A stretch of 64,000 nucleotides of DNA from Schistosoma mansoni (GCF_000237925.1 NC_031498.1:14547906-14611905); one strand, 5' to 3'. Shown: positions 30,769-46,500, numbered from the stretch's first letter. A program made the numbers and translations. Notes: generated from the letters alone by a model not told the origin.

Positions 30769-33550
30769 GTCGTTTTGTTACTAACACTAATAATGTTATG
30801 TAATTTTTATCACTGTAGATATTACTGAATAATTTTAATTTTCTTGATTTATCTATTTATAGATTTAAAAAAATTTGTATATGGCTGTTTACTGGTTGAA
30901 ATTTCTCTTCGAAACAATGATAAAACTGTTTGTTAAAATATCAAACTGCTCCGATTTCGATGGTGGACAGTGGTAATGTGTATGAATGTATGTGTTTATG
31001 AAAATGTGCATTATTTGTGAATTTACAGCTTATGGGAACTTTTTCCTTTAACAAATGTGTATAGTATGTATTCTTATATAGGTGTATACACATAATCATA
31101 TGCATATTAAAAACATCCAGATAGATACGTTGTAGGCACAAAGTGTACACATGCTGTGTTTGTAAAACACGTGCACATACTTTTGCACACAAACATTGTG
31201 AATGTGTAGGGAAAAATAGATTTATATGAATGGTGGTTTCGGAAAAAATACAGTATTGAAAGATTGAATACAATTGCCCAAAAAAACATACCGATCTCAC
31301 AAAGTAGGAGAGGGGTAAAACGAACTGAATATATTTTCTCATGAATTATAACTATCCTTTAATTCCTTAAGCATTATGTTGACTTCAAACCATTCAAAAA
31401 TTCTGTAATTAAAAAGAAATTTGTAGAAAAAAGAACACGTTCCGTGAAATTGTATCATTGGTTTGATTTACTTATGAACTAAACTTGTTGTATTACAAGG
31501 ATGTTTTATTGGCAATAAACAGTGTTCCAGTGTAATTCACTAATTGTATTCTGAATCAAGTAATTGCCAGTGAATTATGGTCTTTATTCTTAAAATTGAA
31601 AAAGTCATTAGCTATCGAAACTCAAGTGGCAAAAGATGAACTACCTATATTCGAATGTAATTTACCATAATCAAAACAACCAATGTAGGAATGTAATCCA
31701 GATCTGAATGTAATTATTTGCACTAGAATACTATATACTAATGGTGACCAACTATTTTATTAGGACGTCTTTTTATTTTACTATGAACTAAATAAATATA
31801 CCATGTGGTCGCTTAAAGCTATTTTCATCAAAGATTTATTCAAAGATGAGAAAAGAATTGAGTATAGTAATATTACTATATTCATGTAGTTTTGAAATGC
31901 CAATTAGAAACGTATTGTCAACCAAAAGAAAAAAAAGCTCTTTCAACCTAATTTGATTTTACTATGCAATACTCTCCGAAGGCCCGGCAGAGAATCGAAC
32001 TTAAAGTCCTTAAGTCTCATACGTAATCGCAATCCAACAGCTCAAATCTAAAAATTTAATCATTTTGTGACAGCATATTTTTCATAACTATAAATCATGA
32101 ATTACGATCCACCCAAATATTCCTGAAGTAAATTACCATTTATAGTGGACAATGGTGGTTTTTATATAAGCATTGTTTCGATAGATCTTTAAATAGTTAT
32201 ATGGAACGAATTCATACATCAGAAATAATATAATTTTTCCACATATGTTATTAAATGTTACAGCACACTTGAAGAATCATAGGAGAGAACAATTATTCAA
32301 TCCGAATTTAGTTTATTATTATCATAGGTTCGACTTTTGTTCAAGTTAATATCATTTATCTAATGTTGTATAATTATTCCATTCACTTGTTTGTATGTAT
32401 TCCAAAAATTTGTACATATATTGCATTGTAGTGCTTCAAAATATAATATTACTTTTTTTAACATGATGATTATTATCTCACAAGTAGATATTGACTACCC
32501 AATCGATCTTAACGTCTTACTTAAAATATGGATATCTAGGGTTCGGGTCCCGTTTGAGATATGAATAGTCCATGTATAAAGGTGATCTAAGGTGTTTCCT
32601 TACAACACGTGAGCTCTTATGCCTGTGTGATCGGATATGTTCGTATGCACGTACGTGTGTACACTCGACATTTCAGTAATAAAACCTTTTTGAGTACTGT
32701 CAAGACAACTTCGAAAATGATAAGTCGTTAAAAGATAGCCAGATAAATTAGAAAAAACCTTCTTCTATCATATTTTATTACAAAAAATAATCTTATTATC
32801 CAGTTTACTTCGCACTCAAATATATTCTGATTATTTATTACACAGTAATTAAATATTCAGGCGCAGCTAATATTAAGTCAAGTAGTTACTTACACCTGAT
32901 GTTAAGAATAAGTTTATTACAAATAATCTGCAAAATCTTATCCAAACCAATAATTTAGTTTGACAATTAAGAGGTCAAGAAATTGCCAACTAATGTGTAA
33001 AAGTCAACATTATGAAGTATACATATATATACACTACACAATTATTCAAATGGGTTTAAAACTTTGAAATTTATAGAATAATTTTATTGACCTTGTATAA
33101 TCTGGAACTAATTATTGTCACATAATGGTATCACTCGCGGTATAGTTGTGAACTAAGAAACAATGAGCATTAACCTTATTCTACTTGTAACCTCTCAGGA
33201 GTGCACACCAATGACTCAACACCAGGCTCCTAGAACTTGCAGCTTTTTATATTTTAATATGTTGGTCCATGACGAAAATCACTTTTATATGATATTAACT
33301 GCGATGTTTACTGTAATGATACATGTTTATCTAGTATGATATCCCATAACATGGTGGATCACAAATAGGATTTAAACACTGCTAGACAATCATAATTGAA
33401 GAAATAAACTTTTTATAGAAAGAAAAGTTTGCTATAAGTCAAGCCCACTGCTATTCACATACTACTCGAGCAACCCCTATTTCTGGTGCTATAAAAATTG
33501 TTTTTGTCTAGTTGTTTACACAAAAAATAATATTTAATTTACACCCCAAA

Positions 33551-33571
33551 TATATATATATATATATATAG
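33551..33571. repeat. (TA)n microsatellite
   Basis: A short alternating TA run. Confidence 0.85.
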
Positions 33572-33982
33572 GTGGGGTCATTTGGAGATGGCATTCAAAA
33601 GTAGAGGGGCAGGTGAGACAGTAATCCAATAAGTCCAGAAACAGATGAATTGTGTGATAATTACAGAAGTTGTGTGAAATTTTGTACAACATTCAAATCA
33701 CTTGGAAATAAATATGAAAGATATTTAGTTACAAGTTGATAGTTCTCTAGAACAAGAAACTGATAAGATGGGTTACATAATGATTAGACAGGATTTCAAG
33801 AGTATACATATGTTTAGAGATTGAAGTGAACTGAACAACTGATGAATGATAGGATGATTTTAGTATACATAAAATAAGAATTAGTTTGGGGAAGACCACA
33901 TAACAAAATCAATACTAAAATAATAATAATAATGACAAATAACAAAAACATTATGATTTACCAAGGTAGTGATAAGTTCATA

Positions 33983-34167
33983 AGCAAAGATGGATGGTGG
34001 CTAACAGTTGAATCCAGGACGTGCGTTTCGTCCAACTTGAAAATCATCAGATGGATTTATAATGCTTGTGACTTAAGGCAATCCGCACATGATGAACATG
34101 TGCCAATAAGAGACTGATCAACCGCAGTCCGAAACATCAATGGGGAAATTCAAACAAACAATACATA
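33983..34167 (-). repeat. Truncated Sm-alpha-type SINE
   Basis: Ribozyme 3' side (GATGGTGGCTAACAGTTGAATCCAGGACG..GTTTCGTCC) fused to the family tail (AAACAATAC end). The CTGACGAG box is reduced to CTGATGAT, and the tRNA-like head is absent. Confidence 0.6.
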
Positions 34168-34390
34168 ATATAGTGATAAGTTATTTACTGTCTCTTTAGG
34201 GACACATAAGTCAGGTTTGAGTTTCGTTTTTGCTATTGCTTCGGCGAACCGGAAAGACGCTGCTTTTTTTGTCTGGAAAGAATCCTTTGAAACGCAGATA
34301 TAGAAAGCAGGTTTTTTCCGTTGTATCGTATTTGACACGTGATTTGTTTCGGCATACTTCTCGATGAAATTTATAGGAAGCTTGGAACAA
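34150..34390 (-). pseudogene. Possible transposase-derived coding remnant
   Basis: The minus strand reads INFIEKYAETNHVSNT.. and FQTKKAASFRFAEAIAKTK in one open frame. The pattern of FQ-KKA-SFR-AE-IAK loosely recalls the central part of hAT-like transposase or ZBED-type proteins. No catalytic residues are visible and both ends run into unrelated DNA. This is a guess from the short motif only. Confidence 0.25.
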
Positions 34391-37300
34391 CCGAAGAATT
34401 AGACCCTATCTTACATATAATGACATATCTTGTATGCAACAGTCAGAAGCACTCAATCTGTTTAACAAAGTATATGATGATATGAATGTTACTATGGTAC
34501 ATGAAGTAGAAGGTAAATTTTGTATCTTAAATATTGGAATCAAATGAACTTCACATGACACAGTACAAAAATACATCAACTGCAAAAATACATAAGGTGC
34601 ATGGTATTATTTCAAGTTCATATAGGTTGTTCTAGCTTCTGGACAGGCCAATTTATTCATTCTTCTCAAGCCACATTTTGACCTTGTCAGTTATTCGCTT
34701 ATTAATCCTGACTTTTTATATAATATGAGCGTATGTATGTTAATTGCTCCATCTATTCATTACGTGTCTGTAACTTATTTTGTCTGAATATAAATATTAA
34801 GTCACGCTTAATCAAGACGAACGGCACACTCGCCTTTTCCACTGCGTATCACCTCGTTTCGATTCCCTGTCTAGATCAATGAGTATGTGAAATATACATA
34901 TTCAATACTCATTCTCATATTTCACTTACTTCATTCCGTTATTCTCTAAGATGAATGAAGTCGATAAAAATATACGAGGGTTGGCGGCATGTACATTTCG
35001 ATAACAATCAGCATACGATTTGGCTAGAGTAAGATATAGGACCACTAAAATCTAAACTACAACAGCTTATGTTCAACAAATTACAAAAGAGGGATTGTAC
35101 GGACCTTTTTTGACCGCGCTGGTACACTGCTCAAAGAAAAGCCTGAAAGAGCTTGCTCATGCATAAACGCACATCCAGCAAAACTATATATTTATATATA
35201 TAATTACTGATAATCCTTGTCATCTTAATTCTCTCGTTATCAGTATCGGTTGTTTCACATTATATCATATCTGTGTTACACTTTAAGCAGCTGATAAGAA
35301 GCCATGAAATGTAATGAATTCACAATATTCTGCTACAATTGTTTTAGTTTTGTTCAAATTAGTAAAGAGGATCAACTGCATGAAATAAGGTTAGCTGACG
35401 AAAACAGTAGATGAATCTGTTTGTATTTACGGCAGAATGTAATCGAACGAGAGTTAACTTGACTACAATACTAAGATCAGTAGCTACTTTCACTGCTGTT
35501 TAGAAATAACATTCCAATTCTAGTAACCATACGATTATTATTAGAATCAGAAAGTAACACTCGTGGATAAAGTGATATAGAAGCAACATCACGAAAGTTC
35601 AGCTGTTGAGTTATATGTGTAAATCATAATTTGATCGGATTTTAAGTAATTATAATATTATTGAGTAAAATTAATCCACTTACGTTCTTAAACGCATCTC
35701 ATTATTACGTAATCGTAATAACCTACTTCTAATCAAGCACGATGTATGTTGTAAAATTGTATCAGCTTCAGGTGTTTAACTACTGTAAATGGGAATGTAT
35801 TGTGTTACTATCCACAGATAGTAAATTGTTTCATCAGTATACAAATTTGATTGTTCACTCGATATTTCCTTAACAGTCTGATGCATTTAGTTTCAAAACC
35901 TCAATGGCTTCACATTTTTTATTCTAGTTTAAGCATATAGTGAGGAAGATTGAAGCTGTGGAACCTTAATGAGTAGACAAAGCTTCCAGTGGAATACTAG
36001 TTACTTTGAATAACCAAAAGGAATTCACCTCTCATCTATATTGGACACTACCTCTGTCGATTTTTTAGCTGTATGTTGGCGGAACTGGATTACACGGTGT
36101 GCGTGGGCAATACTTAAGAAAGCTATAGTTAGTTTCTGAATATTTACGAAATTAAACTGACCATTCAGGTTTCTGTTAAGGTGATTTTAGCTGTAATAGT
36201 CTCAGAAGTGAATAATGTGGCACCTATCATCGAGATAAAACAGAGGTATATGTTTACAAATAGTCTCCTTAGTTTGGTATTTTTGTTGTCCTACACAAAG
36301 GTCTTGGTTATCATACCAATTACATCAATAAGGATGAAAGGTGATTTCATATTTAACTTAGAAGAAAACAGTAGTAAGGTTTATTACAACCAGGAGCTAG
36401 GTGGTCTTTTTGTTAGAGATCAACTAAAATAACAAATCATTTTGGGCGAACAATTGTTTTCAATAACTTCATCATCAGGCTCTACAGTTATAAGTCCATA
36501 ATTATAATATTTTACAAAGTCCAAAATGAGGCATGTATTAATTAATTTGACAATGTTATATGTTAAAAATCATTTTGGGTTATATGACAACACAAAGTTT
36601 TATGATGTTGACCGGAAGTTCATGTTTGAATATATTGCCTACAGCATTATTGGGTTTTCAGATCCCCGCCAACTATTGGGATTACAATACAACTCCGCTT
36701 ACTATATAGAAATTGATTAAGAAAGATTTGATTCTCTATATGGATTATTTGTTAGGTTAATCGGATGTATATCCCTCTTATCGTGTTACTAAATTTAATA
36801 TTTGTTTACTTCTATAGAAATGTAATGCTAAATCAACGTCATTCTGAGTGAGCTTGACACATCATAATTGTATTATTAAGTAATATAACTACGGTGATTA
36901 GTAGCTACGAACTTATCTTATAATACTTGATAAGTGGTTGCGATAAATTTACGCCTTATATACATATGAAATTCTATTTAATTATGAAAACAGTATAAGA
37001 TGAGTACAAAAAGCAAACTGTTGGATGTCGTACTTCAACTGTAATACACAACCAACCGATCAATATGAACTCAATAAACATACAATTCGCGTGGAGTACC
37101 AAAGTAAGTATAACTGTAACACCATACTGAAACGAACAGAAACATTACAGCAAAAGAAAGCAATGAACGACCTCCCAATATTCTATCTGGTGACATTTCG
37201 ATTAAGATACTTCCAACAGTAAGGTGGCTCTTTATCATTTGGCTGTGAATTAAAGTATGATAATCCATACGACAGAACTAGTAATGTGGTTAACGAACAG

Positions 37301-38181
37301 TGATAGCCATGAAACCAATTAAACAAAATTAGGAGTCATAAACCGAAAATACTAACTAGGAACAGCCGTAGCAGTGTTCCAAACACTTTATTGGAGATTC
37401 CAGCACATTCGCGACGTACCCAAATAAAAAGGAATATTACTTGGCCGAAACAGTAGAACATATAAAATGGGAGAATAACTGATAGTGAGAATGTTACATG
37501 TGAACCACAGCTGTTGATCGAATAATACTAAGTTAAAAATGTATCCAGTGGAACAAACCCTATGGTGATTTTAGTTGAGTGTGGAATTGTATTCCCTCTA
37601 CGTGTTCTGAAAATGTTCCTAACAAACACACATTTTAATGTTTCCTCCACATCCCAGGACAAAAGTTAAGCGATTCGACTTTGATAATCATTTGAAGTTG
37701 TGCTGGTGTGAAAGCAGTATTGACTAACTCTTACAATTGTTATTACAAATTGAAAAACAATTATGTACAAGTATATATTATTTGGGGAAATGTTAATAAC
37801 TTTTTTTATAACTTTAAAATTAGTTCTGAATTACGATTTCTCTTTAAACTGAAGATCATTGCGAACAAATCACTTGGTTTACACATTTTATGTATAGAAT
37901 GTTACATAAAAAACTGAGAGTTGAAGAATCGTTTAACACAGATCAATGAATTTTATATAAGATACTAAAAAACTAGGTAAACACGTTTCTTCGATGTCCT
38001 AAAACAAAAAGGAACAAGTAACGTACGGAAAGGCTGACCAAAATAACAAACAAAAATACTAAGCGCTCCAGCAACTATTTTACTGAATTAATAAATACTT
38101 AAATTACCCCAATACCCCCCAATGAAATAAAAACAAAACACGCAATGCTACCGAGTTATGTTAAAGATTTATCAAAATAAA

Positions 38182-38273
38182 TTAAGGAGTCAATCGTTTT
38201 GGATCACGTGGGAACATTGATGTTTTTCTGATATTATCCAGCCCAAGGAACAGCATAGTCACTCGCTCAAGAC
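38182..38273 (-). CDS. DARS1: DARS1 exon 10
   Basis: Encodes the end of motif 3 and the C-terminus: [18 protein letters not shown].. ending PKRLTP and stop. It enters after CCTACAG-type acceptor sequence in phase 1 (G|GT). Confidence 0.95.
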
Positions 38274-41200
38274 CTACAATTCAATATTGAAGACAAATAC
38301 TAATTAAAATGGAATAAACATATTCTGTGGGAAAAGAGATATGCAAAGTAACAATGACATAATGGTATAAATCAACAAAACGGACTTTCAAATGTTGTTA
38401 AGAAAAAAATTACTCATTGAGTTATTACACTCTCCTGCCCCCCTGTTTACACTCGTGTAGGCGGTGCTAGTAAGTATTGTTGAGCTTCTAAAAAGCATAG
38501 TTCCAAGTAGATTAACAATTATGAGAAAAATAAACAAAAGCACCATGTATGAGTGTATAACAACAATTTAGCATATGACTATAATTATTACCTTCAGTAC
38601 TGATAGTACACGCCCGAAACCTTACAGTGTATAACTGAACCCTTAGTTTTTTTTGTCTTCTGACTAAATCTACTAACATCTGTCCTTATCACTGGTTTCC
38701 TTTGCTAATGGGACGATATTAGAAACAACAAATGTTACGTATAAATGACTGAATATCTTAGGAAGGTGTAGTAACTTACCAATCCCGCCACCGGCATGGG
38801 GTGGACAACCATAACGAAAAGCGTCAATGTATGCTTTGATCTTTTCCAGATCTGTAACAGAAAAACATCGGATAGTTACGTAATATGATATAGAGGTCAT
38901 AATTTTCAATAAACAAGTAATCAGATGAGACGTGCAAACATACTTAAAGCGATCCTTAGTTCTTTCATGTATTTAAACACCAACAAGGTTCGTTTTTATC
39001 AAATAGACACCATAAAATATCAACGAGAGCAAAACACCACAAGTTACGTCTTGGGAGCAGGCAGTTATTTATAACGAATATACTGTGGACATGTGCAGTG
39101 TACTCATTCGGACCAGTTTACAATCAATCCATACAGACATGTCATAACTCTGAGGACGATGACAAACTAATTTTTCGCCTACGACCTTTAGTATTGAATC
39201 GAACGTAAATGCAAAGATATGAAGTTTTTATGTAGGTCTAAAGCAGTGAGAATATGTTTATGAATAGGAATTAAAAGGGCAGATGTTAAGTTGCGAGATA
39301 AAAAGTAAATACAGTATCATAATTTTAGTATGACTATGAGTAATAGGTGTGAAGTATGACATTATCATATCATCATCACGATAGTCGACAAATTTATAAA
39401 CATGCTAGTCACGTGTTAGGAGTATAGCTTTCTGTTCAACAGATTGAATTCACAAGTAATTAAATTGTTAATAGAGGTAAGTTGGTAGTGATTGAATAAC
39501 CATTTGATTCCTAAAATTTATCGCTCCCATCAATGATATACAAAACCTACCTAACTGGAGAGTAAATTTCAATAATACCAGATATTAACAGCACATGAGC
39601 GACTAATTTTACACAGAATATTAGCATGAAACAAAGAATTTGTTAACATATCATCGTTCATCAGCAAAAGAATCTAGATTAAATGGAATGATAGTTGGCT
39701 TGGTGTAATAGCATACCTAGAATTAAGATTAATTTTCGAGTGATTTTGCTATGTATAATTTGCGAGTACAAATGCTAAGGAAATAAACAGGATAGTTGCG
39801 AAAATGAATCACTGACTTGTGATAGTCCACCGAAAGATATTTAAGCCTACATGTTGATACTACATTAGATGTGCAATCTATAAGCGTAGTTTAATAGCAA
39901 GTTTACTGACAACATGCTAAGTTAAAGATGCCTTTAAGAATAATAAGGAAGAAAATTAAACTTACCAACTTTATGGTGTGTAGCACGTTCCGATAAAAGG
40001 ACTGGATCATGAATACGTTGTGCCCCAGACATGATTTCTTCTCCGCGCATGAAAAAATCATACGAATTAGAATAGCCCTGTTTGAGATAAACAATGACAG
40101 GAATAATGTTTTTCATATACTAATATGATGCTTGGAAAAAAGCTATTGTGAAGTGATTGGTGATTTTTCAAACAATTTTCTAGTTAGATTGCTTACATAT
40201 AATTCCAGATGACTGAAGCTTTGTAACAATTATATAAGGCTATAAAATAATAGAAATGAATCAGTCAGTCAGTCAGCTACAACGTAGGACCAGGCACATA
40301 TATGCATCGGTCCAAGTTGTCATACCTCGTTAGCACAACAAGATCAACACCGGATTCATAGAAGTAATTAATGTAGTGGTGGTAGTATATAAAGAAAGAT
40401 TGTATATAAGGATATAATATAGGAAGGAAAAAAGTTATGAAGCAATTTTAATCTCAAGGTTTAAGGGAAGATAAAGAGTGTATACACCTACGCCATTGTG
40501 ATCGATTCTGAGCCATGTCACACACAGTCTCCAACCATTTATTACGATAGTCACGCGGACCCCAACCAGGTAGTCTGCATCTGCCAACATGGCTCAGACT
40601 AGAAGTTAGTGGCTTCAAACACTGATGCCATGTTTTGGTTTGGCCGCCCCTAACTCTCTTCCAACCATCCCCTACACTAGTCAACATTGCGCGTCGTGGT
40701 AATCGGTGTTCAGGCATACGTAACACGTGGCCCAACCATCTCAGTCGATGAAGATTCATGACCTCATCAACTGAAAAATGGATCCTTATTTACAATTCCT
40801 TTTGAATAAATTATGCCTAACTTTTACACTTACAATCACTATAATATTAAGGATAATGATTGCGTATAGTGCCTTATCATTGAATTCGTGAAATACATCT
40901 AACCTTTAGTTTAATTGTAGCGTGCCGATCAACTTTTGAGCTGACAAAAAAGAATTAAGTATGTGAACTAACAAATTAGCTCCTACGAGTTTACTAAAGT
41001 CAACTGGACCTCAAAGTGAGAACAATTTATGATCACTTGGATTTGTAATGGGTCACTCTTATGATAGAACTACTTTAATTTCATTAGCGTTGTCAACGTG
41101 AATTCAGAATGTTACCATAGAAACACATCCAAGACCTTGTAAGCCACACATAAATTCGAGAGACTGAAACTTTTGAATACACGTTATTAAAAATGACTAA

Positions 41201-43535
41201 TTGAGTTTTAAACAATTGCTGTGCAATTTCTACCAAAAAATTACTCTGTATACAATATTAATAGGGAACATATTCTTCGGTATCGTCCTTCCAAATATTT
41301 GAATATAATAATCAATACAAATCAGAAAACTTGGAGTGTTTTTATTTATGATTTACTATGTTACTAAAGAATAATCAAAAAGATTTTAAATTAATCGCTA
41401 CTTGATATAAAAAGGCGTACCTTATCAGTAGGATGCGGCATGGTATAGAAAGCGCGAATATCAAGCGGGAACTTATCAAGAATATAAAAGTCTGTATGAT
41501 ACTTTTCCTTGATCAATTTTCCAAGAAACTTTTCAGCAGGTGTATTTAAATCATCTAATTCTCCAATTTCCCAACCAGCATCTTGTAACATTCGAATAGC
41601 ATCACGATATTGTAAGCGTAACCTTTAAATGGACACATAGGAAAAGATGAATGTTTACGAAAATACACGGCTAATTCTATTTAAAGTGAGTCCAATCATA
41701 TAACTGATTTTTCTGCTTCAGAAAACAGTAATTTGTTATAAAAATAGCAATTGGAAGCAAAGTGTATTTATAGTCTATGACGGTAAACATACGTAGGTTG
41801 AAGGAATTCAAAAGGTTCTGAATGATATTGTTGACATATGATTTGGATTTCAGTTTGATATCTACAATTTTTCAGAAGAAATACAATACACAATCAAAGT
41901 TAGAGACAAAATAATCAAATGTGAGAAGAGTTAATTTTAAAAACCTCACATTGGATGAACGATAGATGGTATTTACAACTTTATTACATGATGAATTTAA
42001 ACGATGAAAACTTCGACAAAACTGACGAAATTAACATGTATGTGGGTTAGCTTACATTACCACTGATCAACGTAGAACCTAAAATGAGAGTTGCGCGGCG
42101 CATATATATCTGGCGCCCCCTTTTACCAATATTTATGTGTTTAAATAAATAAATAAATGAGAGTACATTAGCTTAAACTGTCACACCTTACTTCAGTAAT
42201 ATATCAAATCAACAACACGAGAAACATAGAAATGGAAATAATATAAACTATAATGAGAATCCAAACATGAGGAATACAGTTTGAAAGGAGCAAACGAGCT
42301 CGAAGAGTGAAAATTTGGGAACGACACTTAAGATTTAGAAGATACATATCTAATGCAGCTGAACCACTGTGGTGGAATAAACGTCATGTCACGTGACATT
42401 TGTAACTATAACTTATGAGTATTGCGTGGGTCCAAAACAGAATGTCTGCACCCGTCCTCATGGATAAATAACTTTACGGACCGATGCTATATTTTGATCT
42501 GTATGCTCCCAGATCATATATTAGAAAACGATAGGTGAAAATTTATTGATCCAGAACATAAGGTATTTAATTTTGAAATAAGGAGCTTTTCTGTTTAAAG
42601 AAAAAGTGACAATACAATTGACAAATTATAAATAGGCCAAGTTCTGTCTTAAAGGGTGTATTCTAGATATGACTGAGTGAATATGCTTACCATTGTAACT
42701 ACTACTGAGAAGTCTCGGAAATTGGTGTTAGAAAACGAACGGAAAAGACACTAGATATTCAACGAAATAGCTTTTTTCAACGCACGATTACCGAGAGAAA
42801 AACAGTGTGAGAAAGATATAACGGTTCTTACTCGCGTTGCAACCCTTTGAACATATGAACAAACATATCTGCGATAAGATCGACCACCTCATGATAATGG
42901 TTTTTGAAGGCCATCTCTATGTCTAAACCAACAAATTCTGTAAGATGTCGATGTGTGTTAGAATCTTCAGCACGAAAGACTGAGCCTATGGTAAAGACCT
43001 TCGTAAAAAAGGAAATGAATAATTCATTTTGTAATTAAGACAAGATATACACAACTGTAAACTACTAGAGATATATAATGTTAGTCTAATCTATGAGCTG
43101 CTAAACAACCGTACACATAGTTATAATGCCAATCACAAACGATTGGCTTCAATTTAAACCTTTCTATACTATTTGTAAACCAAAATAAGCAAAAACAACA
43201 AACCCGATCGAAACACAGGAACATTTTTAGAGTATTGAAATTGGAAACACTCCCTAATGGATGACAAACACGTACATAATACGAAGTGCGTTGTAAAAAT
43301 ACTACTTTTAAACAGATAAAAGGCTTAACTACTTGCGGAGATTTATAGGTCAGAGAACTTTAGAGGATTGATTCCCCTACGAATGGATTTTAAGTTTACA
43401 TATTGATATGGTAATATGACTGATTGTGAATATGTTTAGTTATCAGTTTTTCATCAATCCTTTACTTCCTCAATAACTACGGTGATATACTGTTTTCTGG
43501 CTCTTCCTAGATATCCGTGAAAAGAATAATACAAA

Positions 43536-43574
<39 letters not shown>

Positions 43575-46500
43575 TCACGTACACTTACAAACACTAAAAC
43601 AGACCAATTAAACTTGAAAGTCAAAATACCGACAAGGCAAGTTTGTGTACATATAACTATTAAACCAAAAGTTCTCTACAGAAGACGTTAGACTTATAGT
43701 GACTTAATGAGTATCCTCTTTGGAAAACATTTACTTAGTGTTGTAGTGGAATTCAAATGACCAGAAAGAGATTTCACTAATACAACGGAGTTTCGATAAA
43801 CAAAGCTTCTCACAATTCTCGAAAAAGTTTTTCTACCGTAAATGAAGTTTTAAGCAGTAAAACCCATACAAAATATGATTCCCAAATGTTGAGCGACGAA
43901 ATTCTACTTTTAGAAGTAAGAAACACTTTTCGTTTACTTAAAAGAGGCTCGTAATATGAAACTTAACCTTTTATTAGAGATAAAATTCTTAACCTGGAGT
44001 AAATGCAACGCCAAACGCTAAAAAAATGAAATCTGATACAAAAACCATCAAACGTAATTAATTGTGCTTACTCTTACTCTACTCCTTGAAATTACTAAAG
44101 AGCAAAGATCCATATTCCGATAGATAGGTGATAAAATGACTGCTAAATAGAATTAAAAAAATCATTTTTGGATCTAAACTTATATGATCCCGTCAGTCAG
44201 TCAGCTACAACGTAGGACCAGGCACATATATACATCGGTCCAAGTTGTCATACCTCGTTAGCACAACAAGATCAACACCGGATTCATAGAAGTAATTAAT
44301 GTAGTGGTGGTAGTATATAAAGAAAGATTGTATATAAGGATATAATATAGGAAGGAAAAAAGTTATGAAGCAATTTTAATCTCAAGGTTTAAGGGAAGAT
44401 AAAGAGTGTATACACCTACGCCATTGTGATCGATTCTGAGCCATGTCACACACAGTCTCCAACCATTTATTACGATAGTCACGCGGACCCCAACCAGGTA
44501 GTCTGCATCTACCAACATGGCTCAGACTAGAAGTTAGTGGCTTCAAACACTGATGCCACGTTTCGGTTTGGCCGCCCCTAACTCTCTTCCAACCATCCCC
44601 TACACTAGTCAACATTGCGCGTCGTGGTAATCGATGTTCAGGCATACGTAACACGTGGCCCAACCATCTCAGTCGATGAAGATTCATGACCTCATCAACT
44701 GATTTACCATCATTTCCTAATACCCTGCGTCTAACCTCACTATTACTTACCCGGTTATCTCAGCAGATGCGAGCAACATTTCTAAGGCATCTGTGGTCAA
44801 ATACTAGTAACCTACGAGTATCTTCTATTCTTAATGGCCATGTTTCGCAGCCGTAAAGTAGAACAGAACGAACTGCTGAGCAGTATACTCGTCCCTTAAT
44901 TGATAGACGGATATCTCGTCTTCGCTATAGGTGACGTAAGTTGGCAAAAGTCAAACGAGCTTTTTGAATCCGTAATGAGATTTCCTCAGACACCAACCCA
45001 TTAGGGCTGATCAGACTTCCAAGATAAGTGAAGTTGTCGACGCGTTCGACTACTTCACTCCCTATCCTTAGTTCGGGTGTTGACGCAGGCCAGTCCTGGA
45101 GTAACAATTTACATTTGGATGGGGAGAAACGCATCCCAAACATCCTGGCGTTATTACTCACTTCTAACAGAAGACTCTGCATTTTGCCAGCGTCTTCACC
45201 AAACAGGACTATGTCATCTGCGTATTCTAAGTCGATAAGTGAACCTCCTGGTAGAAGATCAATTCCTGAAAATTCAGTCGACGAGAGTGTTATTTCCAGC
45301 AACAGGTCTATAATGAAGTTAAACAAAAATGGGGATAGTGGACAGCCTTGACGGACACCACTTGAGGTTGTAAAGTCATATGACAGTTCGCCATAAGCTC
45401 TTACTCGACTAATAGTGTTCAAGTAAAGAGCCTTCAAAAGGTTTATGTACTTCTCAGGTACACCTTTCAATGACAGACACTGCCACAGAGCCTCTCGGTC
45501 TACAGAGTCAAATGCTGCTTTCAAGTCAAGAAAAACTATCATTGTCGGACGCCGATAAGCGTGTCTGTGCTCTAAAACTTGACGAATGGTGAATATGTGG
45601 TCGATAAAGCCACGACCAGGTCTGAAGCCAGTCTGATTTTCTCGTGTTTGCAGTTCACGAGTCTTAGTTAGGCGCCCGATAATTATTGAGGCTAGTATTT
45701 TAGATACTATGTTAGTCAGACTAATCCCTCTATGGTTATCGCAGGATGATTTTGGCCCCTTCTTATATATTGGGACAATCAGAGATTGTGACCAGTCAGA
45801 TGGGATTACGTCCGTCTCCCAGATTTTAGCCAGAATATTAGTCAACCTAGTCGCTAAATTTGGACCACCATATTTAAAGACCTCTGGAGCCAATCCATCT
45901 GGACCAGCTGCTCTTCCTTGTTTCAGATTACTTATAGCCTCTTGAACTTCAAGTAGGGTCGGGGGGCCTACTTCAATGTTCCATTCAGGTTTTCTGGGAA
46001 TAGTGGGTAGTTGTGCAGTAGCTAAAGGCCAGCTAAACTGTTCCTTAAAGTGTTCCGCCCATCGTTCTAAACGTTTGGGTTGAAAGCAGATAGGGGTTCC
46101 GTCTTTTTCCGAGATTGTCTCACTTACACTTGACTTCTTAATCCCAATTTCTTTTATTAGTCTGAATAGTTGCCTGGTGTTGCCTACAGCCGCTGCCTTT
46201 TCCATCTCTTTTACTTTCGTTGCCCACCACTGCTCACGACCGTTCCTTAGACTTTTAGTTAACCTAGATCTAATTTGTTTACGCTCTTCGTCATGTTCAG
46301 AGCCTGATGGGATGAGTTTACGCGAATCCATCAGTGAAATAGACTTAGAAGAAATCCACTGGTCTTTTGGAGCCCTATGGTTTAAATAACTAATAGATGT
46401 GACTGCTGTTTCCACAGCTGTTCGTATGTCTTTCCAAGCAGCATCTGGGTCAGTCTCGTTTACAGAACTGCCTAGATGTGAACTCAGTTGTTTCTGGAAT

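Larger units (their letters stand above)
30769..38181. other. Intergenic region between the homeobox gene and DARS1
   Basis: It holds the 5' flank of the homeobox gene and the 3' flank of DARS1. Open frames such as the 133-codon minus frame at 30941-31342 have no recognisable motif. One hammerhead SINE, one microsatellite and a possible transposase remnant are listed separately. I see nothing else. Confidence 0.55.

Noticed and set aside
30941-31342. 133-codon minus-strand open frame just upstream of the homeobox start
   Set aside because: No motif, unusual Cys/His/Tyr composition, no splice link to the homeobox gene, and it lies in TG/CA-rich low-complexity DNA.
31975-32050. tRNA-like segment on the minus strand with AGTTCGATTCTC
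   Set aside because: Only a B-box-like match is convincing; the rest does not fold or match either SINE family well enough to call.
36181-36720. Two adjacent plus-strand open frames (83 and 64 codons)
   Set aside because: Hydrophobic or low-information translations with no motif, no splice logic joining them, and no neighbouring exons.
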